A DNA stretch of 64,000 bases from Alteromonas sp. MMG017 (GTDB lineage: Bacteria > Pseudomonadota > Gammaproteobacteria > Enterobacterales > Alteromonadaceae): the NCBI RefSeq assembly GCF_018100795.1, contig NZ_JAGJDY010000007.1, forward strand, positions 224,779-288,778, in the 5' to 3' direction. Under the pieces are notes generated by a model. It was not told the DNA's origin, searched no databases, and worked only from the letters and a program-made list of their open reading frames with translations. Positions 17,199 to 26,431 of this stretch are shown here, in pieces. Position numbers and translations under genes: made by a program. Position 1 is the first letter of the stretch. Each line of letters begins with the position of its first letter.

Positions 17199-19910
17199 TT
17201 AAAACTCTACCGCTAACCGTGCATAAATTTGACGCCCACGGGGGTCATGCACTTTTGAATCGAAACCACTGTTAGTAAACAACTGAGGAGGATCTTCATC
17301 AAACAAGTTCAATCCACCTACAGTGACAACATAACTTTGTTCCGTCTCAAATAGCGAGCCTAAGTCGATATTGTACTGAGCGTCTACAGTGACATGGCTG
17401 TCTACTTCGTATAAGCCATTTGTACATGCACCTAAGTTCGTGGTGCCATCTGCGCAGTTTTGGTCATCATCATACGACGAGATGTAACGAACAAATAAGT
17501 TAGCGGCATGAACGTCGTTTTTCCATGCCAGCCCAAAGTTCATTCTTAGCTCTGGTGAAGAAACCCCGATATTATTGAAGTTTCTGCGCCCTGCCCCATC
17601 AATATTACCCGCTTGTGGATCCATCAGGTCATATTTCATGGTGTAGGTACCGTTCAACGACGGCGTGAAACTACCAAACTCAGTGTCAATCTTGTAACTA
17701 GTCACAAAATCGATACCCGAGGTTTCCATCTCACTTGCATTCACGTAAGTATTGTTAACTTGTAACACAGGACCATTTAACGGGTCGCCAGCACGAATAA
17801 TGCGGTCTGTATCGGTAGGGTCAAGATTTAATACTGCTTGCGCATTTTCCTGAATGATTAAATCTTTAAACTCAAAGTTCCAGTAATCAAGCTCTATAGA
17901 GAAATCTCTGAAGGGCTCGTATGAAAAACCAATATTATATGCGGTAGATTCTTCTGGTTTTAGATCTTCGTTACCTGATGTTCTCACCGCAACAAACGCT
18001 GTAGCACCTTGTACAGGGTCGATGAGTTGCTGTAATGACGTTGCCCCACCTTGTGCTAAGAACACAGTAGGTGCTCTAAACGATGTAGACACCGAACCCC
18101 GTAGTGAAAACTCATCGGTAGCGCGATAGGACACAGCGAGTTTAGGGTCAACAGTGCTACCTATGCTACCGCCGTAATCTTCATAACGTACCGCTAGTTG
18201 CACATCTAAATCGTCACTCAATGGTAGAGCTAGCTCACCAAACGCGGCCCAAACATCTTGGCTACCATCAATATCGGGGTTACCAATAACAAATGTAAAG
18301 CTATCTTGGTTAGCCAAATCATCATAGTCTTGGCTCAACTGCTCTTCACGATATTGCACACCTACTGCTAATGCAGCAAAACCACTGCTCATTTCAAAGA
18401 TATCGAATGAAGTAAAGGCTTCGAACACTTCAAGATCAGCTTTTGAATCTATAATTTCAGTGCCGGTGAATGAATCAACCACGTAATCTGAGTTAGGTGC
18501 TGACGTATAGGAAGTAGCAAAAGGATTAAAGAATTCACAATTTCCTTCGCCCGGTGTTCCCGCAATAGGATCACATGCCGAGCCTCCTAAACCATACAAG
18601 GCAAGCTGGAACTCTGTGTTTAGTACATCAGGTACTTTGAACAAGAAATCATTCACTGCACGGGTATAACTTACTTCCCAGAAACCGCTATCAGTCACAC
18701 CTTGTAAATTAGTGCTAAATCTAAAAGTGTCTGATTCTGTGTTTGCCGGATCGCCGTCGAAGCCATTCCCTTCAGCACGGCCAAAGAAGGCAACAGACTG
18801 ACCGAATGGATTTTGGGGGTGGTAATCAGGAACAATTGGTGATGTTAGAATAGGGAAACTTGGCGCCCCGCCACGTTCAGCGCGGTTACGCGCCATACTA
18901 AGCTCAGCTGTCCATGTAATATCATTAGCAAACTCATAGTCTGCTCTTACATAGGAATTAATTCGACTTTCATCGGCAACATAAGAATAGAACTTACCAA
19001 AATCGAAGCCGCAGAAACCAACTTCTAATCCTGGAATTGTGCCACTAGGGGCAAGTAAGTTAGGTGCACCACCAAACTCCTCACACCCGTAAGGGTCGAT
19101 AATAGGTAATGGTCCAGCGCCAGGAATAGTCACAAAGTATGATGCAGGGTTACCTAACGCACTGGTGTCATCTTGAGGGCGACTTAGACGTCGGTCACTG
19201 AGAAATAACGGTGAACGGTTTGTGTAGCTTATAGCTGCTAGTACGCTACCATTGTCGCCTGTTGCTCCCCATAAACCTTGGAATATATATTCTTTGTTAT
19301 CACCATGGGCGCCGTCTTGATAATCAACACTGACCATCGCACCATCGTAATTACGTTTGGTAATGAAGTTAACCACCCCTGCAACCGCATCAGAACCGTA
19401 TAAGGCTGATGCACCATCTTTTACGACTTCCATTCTATCAATGGCAATCATAGGCACGAGTGAACTTGTATCTACGAAGTTTAAGCCTTCGTTAGTAGGT
19501 TGCGCAGTCACAACTTGGCGTTTGTTGTTTAACAATACTAAGGTAGATGCAACACCTAACCCACGTAAGTTAATGTTTGAGGTGCCGGCTGTGGCGTTTT
19601 GTGTAAAGGCATCAGGGTTGTTCTCTGCGCCAGTATTAATCGTTAATGTTTGAGTAATATCCGCTATATTTTTTGCACCAATTGAATCGATAGCAACGCT
19701 GTCTACTACCGCTAACGGTGAAGGTGACTCAAAGTTCTCACTGCGACGAACAAAGCTTCCTGTAACAAGAATTAACTCTACATCTTTTTTACTTTTAGAT
19801 TCAGCTTCAACTTCTTCGTTAGCATCTTGCGCATAGGCTAAAAAAGGAGAACAAAATAAGGCAGAACTGACTAAGGCAGCTACTGCAGTCTTACGCGTTT
19901 TAAATTTCAT
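17199..19910 (-). CDS. TonB-dependent receptor
   Basis: 903 residues. A signal peptide ends near residue 27 (LAYAQD), followed by a plug domain (about 50-190, with LRGLGVASTLVLLNNKR and VVKDGASALYGSDAVAG) and a 22-strand beta barrel ending in the C-terminal Phe (ARLAVEF). The plug style resembles the large Xanthomonas/Alteromonas group of receptors for sugars or peptides rather than siderophores. Substrate unknown. It is transcribed alone and is preceded by a perfect TGGTCaGACCA palindrome in the divergent region. Confidence 0.93.
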   Translation of the reverse strand: MKFKTRKTAVAALVSSALFCSPFLAYAQDANEEVEAESKSKKDVELILVTGSFVRRSENFESPSPLAVVDSVAIDSIGAKNIADITQTLTINTGAENNPDAFTQNATAGTSNINLRGLGVASTLVLLNNKRQVVTAQPTNEGLNFVDTSSLVPMIAIDRMEVVKDGASALYGSDAVAGVVNFITKRNYDGAMVSVDYQDGAHGDNKEYIFQGLWGATGDNGSVLAAISYTNRSPLFLSDRRLSRPQDDTSALGNPASYFVTIPGAGPLPIIDPYGCEEFGGAPNLLAPSGTIPGLEVGFCGFDFGKFYSYVADESRINSYVRADYEFANDITWTAELSMARNRAERGGAPSFPILTSPIVPDYHPQNPFGQSVAFFGRAEGNGFDGDPANTESDTFRFSTNLQGVTDSGFWEVSYTRAVNDFLFKVPDVLNTEFQLALYGLGGSACDPIAGTPGEGNCEFFNPFATSYTSAPNSDYVVDSFTGTEIIDSKADLEVFEAFTSFDIFEMSSGFAALAVGVQYREEQLSQDYDDLANQDSFTFVIGNPDIDGSQDVWAAFGELALPLSDDLDVQLAVRYEDYGGSIGSTVDPKLAVSYRATDEFSLRGSVSTSFRAPTVFLAQGGATSLQQLIDPVQGATAFVAVRTSGNEDLKPEESTAYNIGFSYEPFRDFSIELDYWNFEFKDLIIQENAQAVLNLDPTDTDRIIRAGDPLNGPVLQVNNTYVNASEMETSGIDFVTSYKIDTEFGSFTPSLNGTYTMKYDLMDPQAGNIDGAGRRNFNNIGVSSPELRMNFGLAWKNDVHAANLFVRYISSYDDDQNCADGTTNLGACTNGLYEVDSHVTVDAQYNIDLGSLFETEQSYVVTVGGLNLFDEDPPQLFTNSGFDSKVHDPRGRQIYARLAVEF

Positions 19911-20314
19911 AGTGTGATTCCAAATCTGGGCGCATCACTACCGGCAAAACCCACACTCTCCGCTAGCAACAGGCTGGACGATTTCTCATTGTTATTGTGA
20001 AAGGTCAATGAACAATCTTTGACCTGCAATATTGATGTTAAGCGCCATCACATACTTTGTAAATTTATTGTGAATAATATATTTACATTAATTTTACACA
20101 TGGTCAGACCACATAAACTTTTGTCTAACATCTATAAAATTCATTTAGTTATTGCGTAGTTATTTCCCACTCTTGTATTTTTTTCTTATCAATCATTCAC
20201 TCCCAAAAACGTTTAATTTAGTTTTCACCCATTAAAACAGTGCCTTACAGAAAAAATGTTACGGAATAGATCTTGAATAGTCACTGCATATTGTTTGATA
20301 AATGAAAGAGTTCT
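19911..20314. promoter_or_regulatory. Divergent regulatory region, TonB receptor / MscS
   Basis: 404 AT-rich bases. Two inverted repeats stand out: GGTCAA (20003-20008) with TTGACC (20019-20024), ten-base spacer, in the receptor leader; and the 11-base palindrome TGGTCAGACCA at 20101-20111. No gene is seen. Confidence 0.6.
20101..20111. promoter_or_regulatory. Candidate GntR/FadR-type operator
   Basis: TGGTCAGACCA is a perfect dyad around a central A and fits the TGGT-N3-ACCA pattern known for the FadR subfamily of GntR regulators. It is 190 bases upstream of the receptor start. No GntR gene is in the window. Confidence 0.45.
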
Positions 20315-21289
20315 ATGGATTTTCCGAATATTGATGACGTTTACCAACTGATAAACCAGAAGCTTGAGGGTTGGATCGAGAGCGGAATTAAGCACTTACC
20401 CAACTTTGTAGTAGCGATATTAATTGCTATTGTTTTCGGCATATTGGCAAAAGTAGTCGGAAATATTGTCGGAAAGGTCATGCGAAGGGCATTTGAATCT
20501 CGTCAAATTGCTAAATTACTGACTTCTATTATCAAGTCTCTCATTATTGTTTTCGGTATTTTCATCGCTTTGGATTTTGTTGGCCTTAAGGGTACGGTGA
20601 CATCTTTACTGGCCGGTGCGGGTATTGTGGGTTTGGCCATCGGCTTTGCATTTCAAGATATGACGGAAAACCTTATTGCGGGAATTGCGATGGGTATTCG
20701 TAAGCCCTTCGAAATTGGCGATGTGGTAGAAGCTGAGGGTGTTTTTGGAACAGTAGAAGAAATCAATTTACGAAACACCTTGGTAGCAACCTTTTATGGT
20801 CAACGTGAAATCATTCCCAACAAAATCCTATTTAGAAATATTTTAACTAACTATTCAGTTGAAGGGATTAGGCGTATAGAAGTTCCCGTGGGTATTTCTT
20901 ACGCCGATGACGTGGAAAAAGCGGCCGAAGTCATCACTGATGCAATGAATGAAAAAGATTACGTTATTAAGAAAGAAGAAACTGCGGTTTACGCAGCGTC
21001 ATTTGGTGACTCAAGTATCAATCTATTGCTTTGGTTTTGGATACGTTACCCAGGCGATCCCGGCTTTATGGTAGTGCGCCACGAAGCGATATGTACTGTT
21101 AAACGTGTATTGGAAGAAAACGATATCTTAATTCCCTTCCCTATTCGTACTTTGGATTTTAATTCCAAGGGAAGCGATAACCTTAACAATATGCTTGAAA
21201 AGCAAGAGACCACATCAAAAACCGAATCTAACCCTACTCGCAGCTCTGGCGATCAACCAGGTGCGGATAGCGAAGCAAGTGATGAGTGA
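20315..21289 (+). CDS. Small-conductance mechanosensitive channel (MscS family)
   Basis: 324 residues. Three membrane segments (about 28-50, 65-85, 95-125); the third is the pore helix, rich in Gly and Ala (AGAGIVGLAIGFAFQDM). The MscS beta domain follows (KPFEIGDVVE, NLRNTLVATF, IPNK), then the alpha/beta cage domain and an acidic tail rich in Ser and Glu. It opens on hypo-osmotic shock. An entericidin-like lipoprotein gene follows 41 bases later, probably in the same transcript. Confidence 0.93.
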   Translation: MDFPNIDDVYQLINQKLEGWIESGIKHLPNFVVAILIAIVFGILAKVVGNIVGKVMRRAFESRQIAKLLTSIIKSLIIVFGIFIALDFVGLKGTVTSLLAGAGIVGLAIGFAFQDMTENLIAGIAMGIRKPFEIGDVVEAEGVFGTVEEINLRNTLVATFYGQREIIPNKILFRNILTNYSVEGIRRIEVPVGISYADDVEKAAEVITDAMNEKDYVIKKEETAVYAASFGDSSINLLLWFWIRYPGDPGFMVVRHEAICTVKRVLEENDILIPFPIRTLDFNSKGSDNLNNMLEKQETTSKTESNPTRSSGDQPGADSEASDE

Positions 21290-21330
21290 AGCAACCAAAA
21301 AACATTGATTATTAAACCAGGAGATATGCC

Positions 21331-21513
21331 ATGAAAAAGTCAGTTTTGTCGTCATTTTTAACATCGAAATTACTTAGAGGTAGTTTCACAGCTCTGTTGT
21401 TTTCATCTGTTGTGGTAGGTATGAATGGCTGTGCAACGGTAGAAGGTGCTGGAGAAGATATTCAAAGCGCTGGTGAAGCGATTGAAGAAGGTGCTGAAGA
21501 CGCATCTAATTAA
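21331..21513 (+). CDS. Entericidin-like small lipoprotein
   Basis: 60 residues. A long signal sequence ends in the lipobox GMNGC (Cys34), leaving a 27-residue mature peptide, CATVEGAGEDIQSAG and a Glu-rich end, which matches the entericidin EcnA/EcnB pattern. Such lipoproteins have been linked to stationary-phase lysis and envelope stress. Strong ribosome binding site AGGAGA before the ATG. Follows the MscS gene. Confidence 0.85.
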   Translation: MKKSVLSSFLTSKLLRGSFTALLFSSVVVGMNGCATVEGAGEDIQSAGEAIEEGAEDASN

Positions 21514-21701
21514 TTTCACAGGAATATTGTATTTAGGCCACGCTGTAGACGCCTATAGTCGTGGCTTACAATACAGATGCTTAATGCCAGTTAACGTCTT
21601 TCTATCGCTGGAATTTCAATATAGGCATCTGGATCTGACGCCTTTAACGCTTCCAGTTTACTCTTTCTTTTTGCTCTTTCGTCAATAGTTTCTCCAAAAA
21701 C

Positions 21702-21899
21702 CTATAAGTGTAACTCAGCGATAAGCGCCTGCCCTTCGCCTTTGCTTATTACCCCAAGAAGCTCGCCTGCATGCATAAACCCTTGAACTCGGTGTTTATC
21801 TGCATCTACGTTTTTTCCCTCTTTACTTGCGTTGTATAAACTAACAAGCTGAGTAGTACAAGCCTCTATAAACTTAGTCGTTTCTTCTTCGTTGTTCAT
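21702..21899 (-). CDS. Small acidic hypothetical protein
   Basis: 65 residues with a good AAGGAG ribosome binding site 7 bases before the ATG. The product looks helical and soluble (TKFIEACTTQLVSLYNA, then FMHAGELLGV). No signal peptide or membrane segment. Family not recognised. It stands alone between the entericidin-like gene and an outer-membrane-type gene. Confidence 0.7.
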   Translation of the reverse strand: MNNEEETTKFIEACTTQLVSLYNASKEGKNVDADKHRVQGFMHAGELLGVISKGEGQALIAELHL

Positions 21900-22147
21900 C
21901 GCAGCGCTCCTTACTATTAATTCGTTATTGCCTCTAGATTAGCTTTCAGTTGCCTGTCTAGTTAGCGTCCCTTGCCTAGAGTTTACCTATTTAAGTCATC
22001 AAAGTGGAATGACTAATTTATCTGTTGTATGCGCATTGCAACTAAAGTTCATTTGTAAGGTTTCAATATCTTACCTACGATTTAAGGCGTGTTAGAAGCG
22101 TTTTTCTATTCATACACCATCAATTTATAAAGAGTAGTGAGCACACC

Positions 22148-22615
22148 ATGCGAGTACAAATAGCTATAGGATTGATTACAGCCTTGGCATTTGCCCCCAC
22201 TGTTGCTGCAAAAGGAAATGCTCATCATTGGCAAACGTCACCTCATCATCTTTCCGCCCTTGTAGGCACAACATATACAGAAGAGTGCGGTAACGCGTTT
22301 ACCCTAGGTATTGATTATGAATATCGTATCAGCGACTTCTTGGGGCTTGGCTTCGTGGCCGAATATGCATTTGAAGATTTAGACGCCTACACCTATTTAC
22401 TGGTTGCGGACCTTCACATTACTAACCACTTTATCGCCCAGATTGGCCCTGGGGTAGAATTTCACGGTAGCCATAAAATGGAAGTTGCACGGTTAGGTTT
22501 ATTATATGAGTTTGAGATATCTGGCATTACGGTCTCGCCGCAACTGCACTACGACTATCATAGAAATCACGAAAGCGCGGTGGTTGCCGGTCTTGCAATT
22601 GGTATGTCTTTTTAA
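22148..22615 (+). CDS. Small exported beta-barrel-like protein
   Basis: 155 residues. Signal peptide ends at AAA (about residue 21). The mature part alternates polar and hydrophobic residues with aromatic girdles (LGIDYEYRIS, LGFVAEYAFED, VARLGLLYEFEI, VAGLAIGMSF) and ends in Phe, all typical of an eight-strand outer-membrane barrel. Histidine-rich near residues 26-36. Function unknown. Confidence 0.75.
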   Translation: MRVQIAIGLITALAFAPTVAAKGNAHHWQTSPHHLSALVGTTYTEECGNAFTLGIDYEYRISDFLGLGFVAEYAFEDLDAYTYLLVADLHITNHFIAQIGPGVEFHGSHKMEVARLGLLYEFEISGITVSPQLHYDYHRNHESAVVAGLAIGMSF

Positions 22616-22982
22616 CGATTTGAAGATGAAAACACAAAAAGAAAGATAAAAGATTTGCACTAATTTAATGCATTTGTTTAGCATTGAATCAAACGATCTC
22701 CCTGCTTACTTCTTCGCAGCCTTGCACTGACACGCCTTTTAAGAAAACCACAAACATGCCGCGACAGCCCGTGCTGAAAGGTCTATGGCAATAACAACCC
22801 ACGACTGTGCAGATAATAGTTAACCCCGATACTCTTAATTACTTTCTAGGTTCAATTAAGTAAATTTGGCTGGAACGTTATTTGCTGCATATATAAGTGT
22901 ATATATTCACGCATTGCTTTTAGACAGTTGAAGTGTGAATGACTTCGTTGCGTATTTGTATGTTATTGGTCAAGGGAAAGCC
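22616..22982. other. Intergenic region upstream of second MscS gene
   Basis: About 367 bases without a supported gene. It contains the perfect dyad ATATATA-AGTG-TATATAT at 22889-22906, just where a promoter for the downstream channel gene would be expected. Confidence 0.45.
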
Positions 22983-24101
22983 ATGCCAGAAGTTAACTTT
23001 GCAGGCTTACTGTTAGTGCCTGAATTAGTTATCACCGTTACTGTGATACTTGCGAACCTTTTCATGTTCTTAACTAAGCGAATCTTTCTACGAAAGTTTT
23101 TGTCGCTTACCGATCGCACTTCACATTTCTACGATTCGTTACTGGCGCACTCTTTAAACCTGCCCCTCACTATCCTTATTTTCGTCATCGATATTTGGAT
23201 TTTAAACTGGCTGTTCGATAAGTACGATATTGTAAACGCGTCCTATGCGACCTCTATTTCCCTTGCGTCGAAAATATTACTGATCACTGCCGCGATTTTT
23301 TTCTTAAATCGTTTTGCTGTTGGATTACTTGCCAATCAAACACAGCGCTCAGATTCACTTCGAAGTAGCACGGGCATTATTAAAGGTATAGTGAAAGGCC
23401 TTATCGTAGGCATTGGTATATTAATTATGTTGGGTACGTTAGGCATTTCAATTACCCCCATTATCGCGTCGTTAGGTATCACATCGCTGGCCGTTGCGCT
23501 TGCCCTTCAACCCACTTTGGAAAACTTCTTTTCAGGGGTACAACTGGTTATGGACAAGCCTATTAGAGTAGGCGACTTCATTGAACTAGAGAGCAAAGAA
23601 CAAGGTTTTGTAGAGCGTATTGGTTGGCGCTCCACATGGATAAAAATGTTACCCAATAACACTATTATTGTGCCAAATAGTGTATTAGCGGAATCAAAAA
23701 TAATTAATTATTTCTACCCGAGTAAAGAGTTATCAGTACCGGTCGATGTAGGTGTACATTATAACTCTGATCTTGAGCACGTAGAAAAGGTCACCCTTGA
23801 GGTCGCCAAAGAAATATTGGTTTCTCACGAATGGGGAATAGACGATTACGATACCTTCGTGGTGTACCACACCTTTGATAATTCCAGCATCAATTTCACG
23901 GTGATGTTAAGAGCAAAAGAGTACTTCCACCGCTTCTTCATAAAATCAGCGTTTATAAAGGCATTACATAAGCGATATGCCGCAGAAGGGATTATTATTC
24001 CCTATCCGATACGCGCCATTAATACCGACCAAGAGAGCCCGCGTATTGATGTTCAAACTACCAACATCCCCAACAACGCTAACGAGCCTCCTAGCCGGTA
24101 G
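22983..24101 (+). CDS. Mechanosensitive ion channel family protein (MscS-like, larger)
   Basis: 372 residues from ATG at 22983, which has an AAGGGA site 6 bases upstream; a GTG at 22935 is possible but has no good site. Four membrane segments (about 10-30, 52-75, 95-120, 140-190) and the pore-like stretch SLGITSLAVALALQPTLENFFSG, the MscS beta domain (KPIRVGDFIELES, MLPNNTIIVPNS) and a cage domain. It is distinct from the short channel 2.6 kb upstream. Confidence 0.9.
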   Translation: MPEVNFAGLLLVPELVITVTVILANLFMFLTKRIFLRKFLSLTDRTSHFYDSLLAHSLNLPLTILIFVIDIWILNWLFDKYDIVNASYATSISLASKILLITAAIFFLNRFAVGLLANQTQRSDSLRSSTGIIKGIVKGLIVGIGILIMLGTLGISITPIIASLGITSLAVALALQPTLENFFSGVQLVMDKPIRVGDFIELESKEQGFVERIGWRSTWIKMLPNNTIIVPNSVLAESKIINYFYPSKELSVPVDVGVHYNSDLEHVEKVTLEVAKEILVSHEWGIDDYDTFVVYHTFDNSSINFTVMLRAKEYFHRFFIKSAFIKALHKRYAAEGIIIPYPIRAINTDQESPRIDVQTTNIPNNANEPPSR

Positions 24102-24133
24102 AGTACAAATATAGAGTACTCACAGCTACTTTC

Positions 24134-24589
24134 TTACTCGCTAGGTTGCATTACTGCCAACATGAGAAAAGTCCCCACCAGTGCTGGTTTGCCTGACGAG
24201 GCCAGCACGCAACTTGATTCCATTTTAAATAGCTTTCCAGCGGGTTTATTGACAACTTCTACCAATTTGAAGTGATATTTTATTGCATCACCTGATTTCA
24301 CCGGCTCTAAAAAACGTAATGAATCGATACCATAGTTTATGGTTGATGCAATTTTGTCAGATGCTGCAAGTACACCTTCAAAGGCCTTAGGCATAACCGA
24401 CGCGGTTAGAAAGCCATGCGCAATAGTAGTTCTAAATGGGCTTTCTTTTTTACACCGTTCAGTATCAAGGTGTATCCACTGATAGTCACCCGTAGCTTCA
24501 GCGAATTGATTAATCATGTCTTGCGAAATGGTGAGCCATTCAGCTTGTTCAAGGGTTTCCCCAACTTCTAAGTCGATGAGAGTTTTCAT
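24134..24589 (-). CDS. MaoC family (R)-specific enoyl-CoA hydratase
   Basis: 151 residues, hot-dog fold. The hydratase 2 motif is present as ATGDYQWIHLD (Asp and His about residues 34 and 39) with the following AHGFLTASVMP. It adds water to trans-2-enoyl-CoA giving (R)-3-hydroxyacyl-CoA. It is divergent from a LysR regulator gene, which may control it. Confidence 0.9.
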   Translation of the reverse strand: MKTLIDLEVGETLEQAEWLTISQDMINQFAEATGDYQWIHLDTERCKKESPFRTTIAHGFLTASVMPKAFEGVLAASDKIASTINYGIDSLRFLEPVKSGDAIKYHFKLVEVVNKPAGKLFKMESSCVLASSGKPALVGTFLMLAVMQPSE

Positions 24590-24670
24590 AATTTTTGACC
24601 AATGGTAGTTAATTTAAGACGAACAGTACTATTGATGTATTGAATGTTTCAATTAACTTTTAATAATAGG

Positions 24671-24704
24671 TATTTATAAATAACCTTGTTACAATAAGGT
24701 AAAA
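24671..24704. promoter_or_regulatory. Palindromes between maoC and lysR-type gene
   Basis: Perfect 12-base palindrome TATTTATAAATA (24671-24682) followed at once by CCTT-N8-AAGG. Such dyads between divergent genes are usual LysR targets; the assignment is inferred from position. Confidence 0.4.
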
Positions 24705-24780
24705 ATAATATTAACCCAAAGAATTCGCCGGTAACTTTTTGGTATTTTCATACTGGCACTCGCCAGACAAGGATTGCGCA

Positions 24781-25683
24781 ATGAATCTTAATAGAATTGA
24801 TTTAAACCTTTTCGCCGTATTCGACGCCATATATACAGCGGGAAGCCTAACAAAAGCAGCTGATGTATTGTGTATTACACAGCCTGCGGTGAGTAATTCA
24901 CTGGCTCGCTTGCGGGAAATGTTGAATGACCCTTTGTTCGTAAGAACTGGTCATAGCATGACACCCACCCCTGTTGCACAGAATATTATTGTACCTGCGA
25001 GACAAGCCTTAGCCTTGCTAAGAAAAAGCGTGCAAGAGAGTCATACGTTTGACCCTTTAACGGCAGAAAAGGCATTTAATTTTGCTAGCAGAGACTTACT
25101 AGAAGTTAGCATTATGCCAAGACTGGTGTCGCGGTTACAAAACCTAGCGCCCAATATTAGCCTAACTAATTACGAGATCCCTCGTAGTCAGATAGTATCT
25201 GCGATGGCCAGCGGCACCTTGGATTTCTTCGCCGACGCGTCTACATTCAGCGATCCGCATTTATGCAAAGAGAAAATAGCGCAAGATAGATTTGTGGTGT
25301 TAGCACGAAAGAATCACCCGGCTTTAAAGAACGGTTTAGATTTAGACACCTTTTTACGCTTAGGTCACATTAATGTGTCGCAACGTAAATCAGGTGCAGG
25401 CCCTATTGATGTAGCGCTAGATAGAATGGGTAAACGCCGTAAAGAAGTTATGCGAAGCCAACACTTTCTAACTGTGCCCAGCACAATTGTGAAAACCGAC
25501 CTTATAGCTTGTTTGCCATTTCATTTGGCAAAGCATTACGACTTAGCCATTTATGAATTACCTTTCGACCTACCTACCGTCGAGTATTTCTTATATTGGC
25601 ACGTGAGTGCAGATCACGATTACGCCCATATGTGGATGCGTGAGCAGATTATGGAAGTGTCGAGCCACTTTAAAAGCCACTAA
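24781..25683 (+). CDS. LysR family transcriptional regulator
   Basis: 300 residues from ATG at 24781 with AAGGA upstream. Winged helix-turn-helix at 6-65 (LNLFAVFDAIYTAGSLTKAA, then ITQPAVSNSLARLRE), followed by an effector domain of two lobes. The RNDPLFVRTGH-like turn (LNDPLFVRTGHSM) is typical of the NodD/LeuO-like branch. Likely regulator of the divergent MaoC gene. A strong terminator follows. Confidence 0.93.
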   Translation: MNLNRIDLNLFAVFDAIYTAGSLTKAADVLCITQPAVSNSLARLREMLNDPLFVRTGHSMTPTPVAQNIIVPARQALALLRKSVQESHTFDPLTAEKAFNFASRDLLEVSIMPRLVSRLQNLAPNISLTNYEIPRSQIVSAMASGTLDFFADASTFSDPHLCKEKIAQDRFVVLARKNHPALKNGLDLDTFLRLGHINVSQRKSGAGPIDVALDRMGKRRKEVMRSQHFLTVPSTIVKTDLIACLPFHLAKHYDLAIYELPFDLPTVEYFLYWHVSADHDYAHMWMREQIMEVSSHFKSH

Positions 25684-25703
25684 CGTTTACTCATTATTCT
25701 CCA

Positions 25704-25738
25704 AGGCACACCTCTTTTAGTGGTGTGCCTTTTTTTTG
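25704..25738 (+). terminator. Terminator of the lysR-type gene
   Basis: AGGCACACC (25704-25712) and GGTGTGCCT (25722-25730), nine perfect pairs, then eight T. Confidence 0.93.
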
Positions 25739-25830
25739 CGCCTCTCTTTTCAACGCCACTTAGATATTAAACTATATACCTTAGTATTAGACCCAGGCTT
25801 TCTAACCTCAATTATTTTGCGTTTAATAGA

Positions 25831-25875
25831 ACCCAACGAACGAACATACTTTTAAATTAAACCGAGGAATTGACC
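25831..25875 (+). promoter_or_regulatory. Leader shared by the two DUF3718 genes
   Basis: The segment CGAACATACTTTTAAATTAAAC ends 14 bases before the ATG (split here into CGAACATACT and TTTAAATTAAAC). The second paralogue has CAGACAAACT and TTTAAATTAAAC in the same place at about 32538-32560, indicating a common, conserved leader. Confidence 0.6.
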
Positions 25876-26268
25876 ATGTTGAAAATCGTTAAAACTTCGC
25901 TAGTTATCGCAGCAACTTTGGGTGTATCTGGCATGGCGCAAGCCAACGTAAACGAAGCATTAGCAAACATTTGTACTATCGTACAAGCAGATGATAAAGG
26001 TGAGCTACGCAAGAAAATGCGTTCTGTAGAATCAGATTACCGCCTTAAACTAAAAGATTATTATTCAGGTGTTAGCTGTAGCGGCAACAGCCTGATACGT
26101 ACAGCAATGCTAAGCAACGCTGTAGAAGCAGGTTCACTGCTAGTTAAGAAGATGCCAAAGAGTGATTTATCAGCACCAGAAACTGACGGTAAAACGTTGC
26201 AAGCATGGGTTTCTGAAAATGGCTTGGAAGGTAACGAAATTGCCACAGTCCTGAACGGACGCTTATAA
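25876..26268 (+). CDS. DUF3718 family exported protein, copy A
   Basis: 130 residues from ATG at 25876. Signal peptide ends at AQA (about residue 24). The mature part carries ALANICTIVQADDKGELRKK, SGVSCSGNSLIRTA and two cysteines (about 34 and 73) likely to form a disulphide in the periplasm. Family function unknown. About 70 percent similar by eye to the copy at 32583. Its last codons and stop lie in the first unit of a 24-base tandem repeat. Confidence 0.85.
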   Translation: MLKIVKTSLVIAATLGVSGMAQANVNEALANICTIVQADDKGELRKKMRSVESDYRLKLKDYYSGVSCSGNSLIRTAMLSNAVEAGSLLVKKMPKSDLSAPETDGKTLQAWVSENGLEGNEIATVLNGRL

Positions 26269-26332
26269 CAGCCTTGAGCGGAAGATTATAAATAGCCTTG
26301 AGCGGACGTTTATAAACAGCCTTGAGCTGTAG
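26258..26332 (+). repeat. 24-base tandem repeat including stop codon of DUF3718 copy A
   Basis: Three units starting CGGACGCTTATAACAG, CGGAAGATTATAAATAG and CGGACGTTTATAAACAG, each continuing CCTTGAG. The first unit covers the codons for Gly-Arg-Leu-stop, so the gene end was copied twice downstream. Confidence 0.8.
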
Positions 26333-26347
26333 TTAAAGAATTCACAT

Positions 26348-26423
26348 ACCATGTGAAAAGATTCAACATGGTTGCAGAGTAATCTGCACTTAAAGAGGCG
26401 ACCACAAGGTCGCCTCTTTTCTT
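26348..26423 (+). terminator. Three-hairpin trailer of DUF3718 copy A
   Basis: ACCATGT/ACATGGT (26348-26372), TGCAGA-GTAA-TCTGCA (26373-26388), and AAAGAGGCGACC-ACAA-GGTCGCCTCTTT (26392-26419) with a T tail. The last is a strong terminator. The same order of three hairpins follows copy B. Confidence 0.85.
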
Positions 26424-26431
26424 TGTATCTA

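Noticed and set aside
19911..20314. Fur box before the TonB-dependent receptor
   Set aside because: No GATAAT-type 19-base dyad was found; the clear palindrome is TGGTCAGACCA.
21530..21570. Terminator after the entericidin-like gene
   Set aside because: GCCACG/CGTGGC pairs across a 17-base loop but has no T run.
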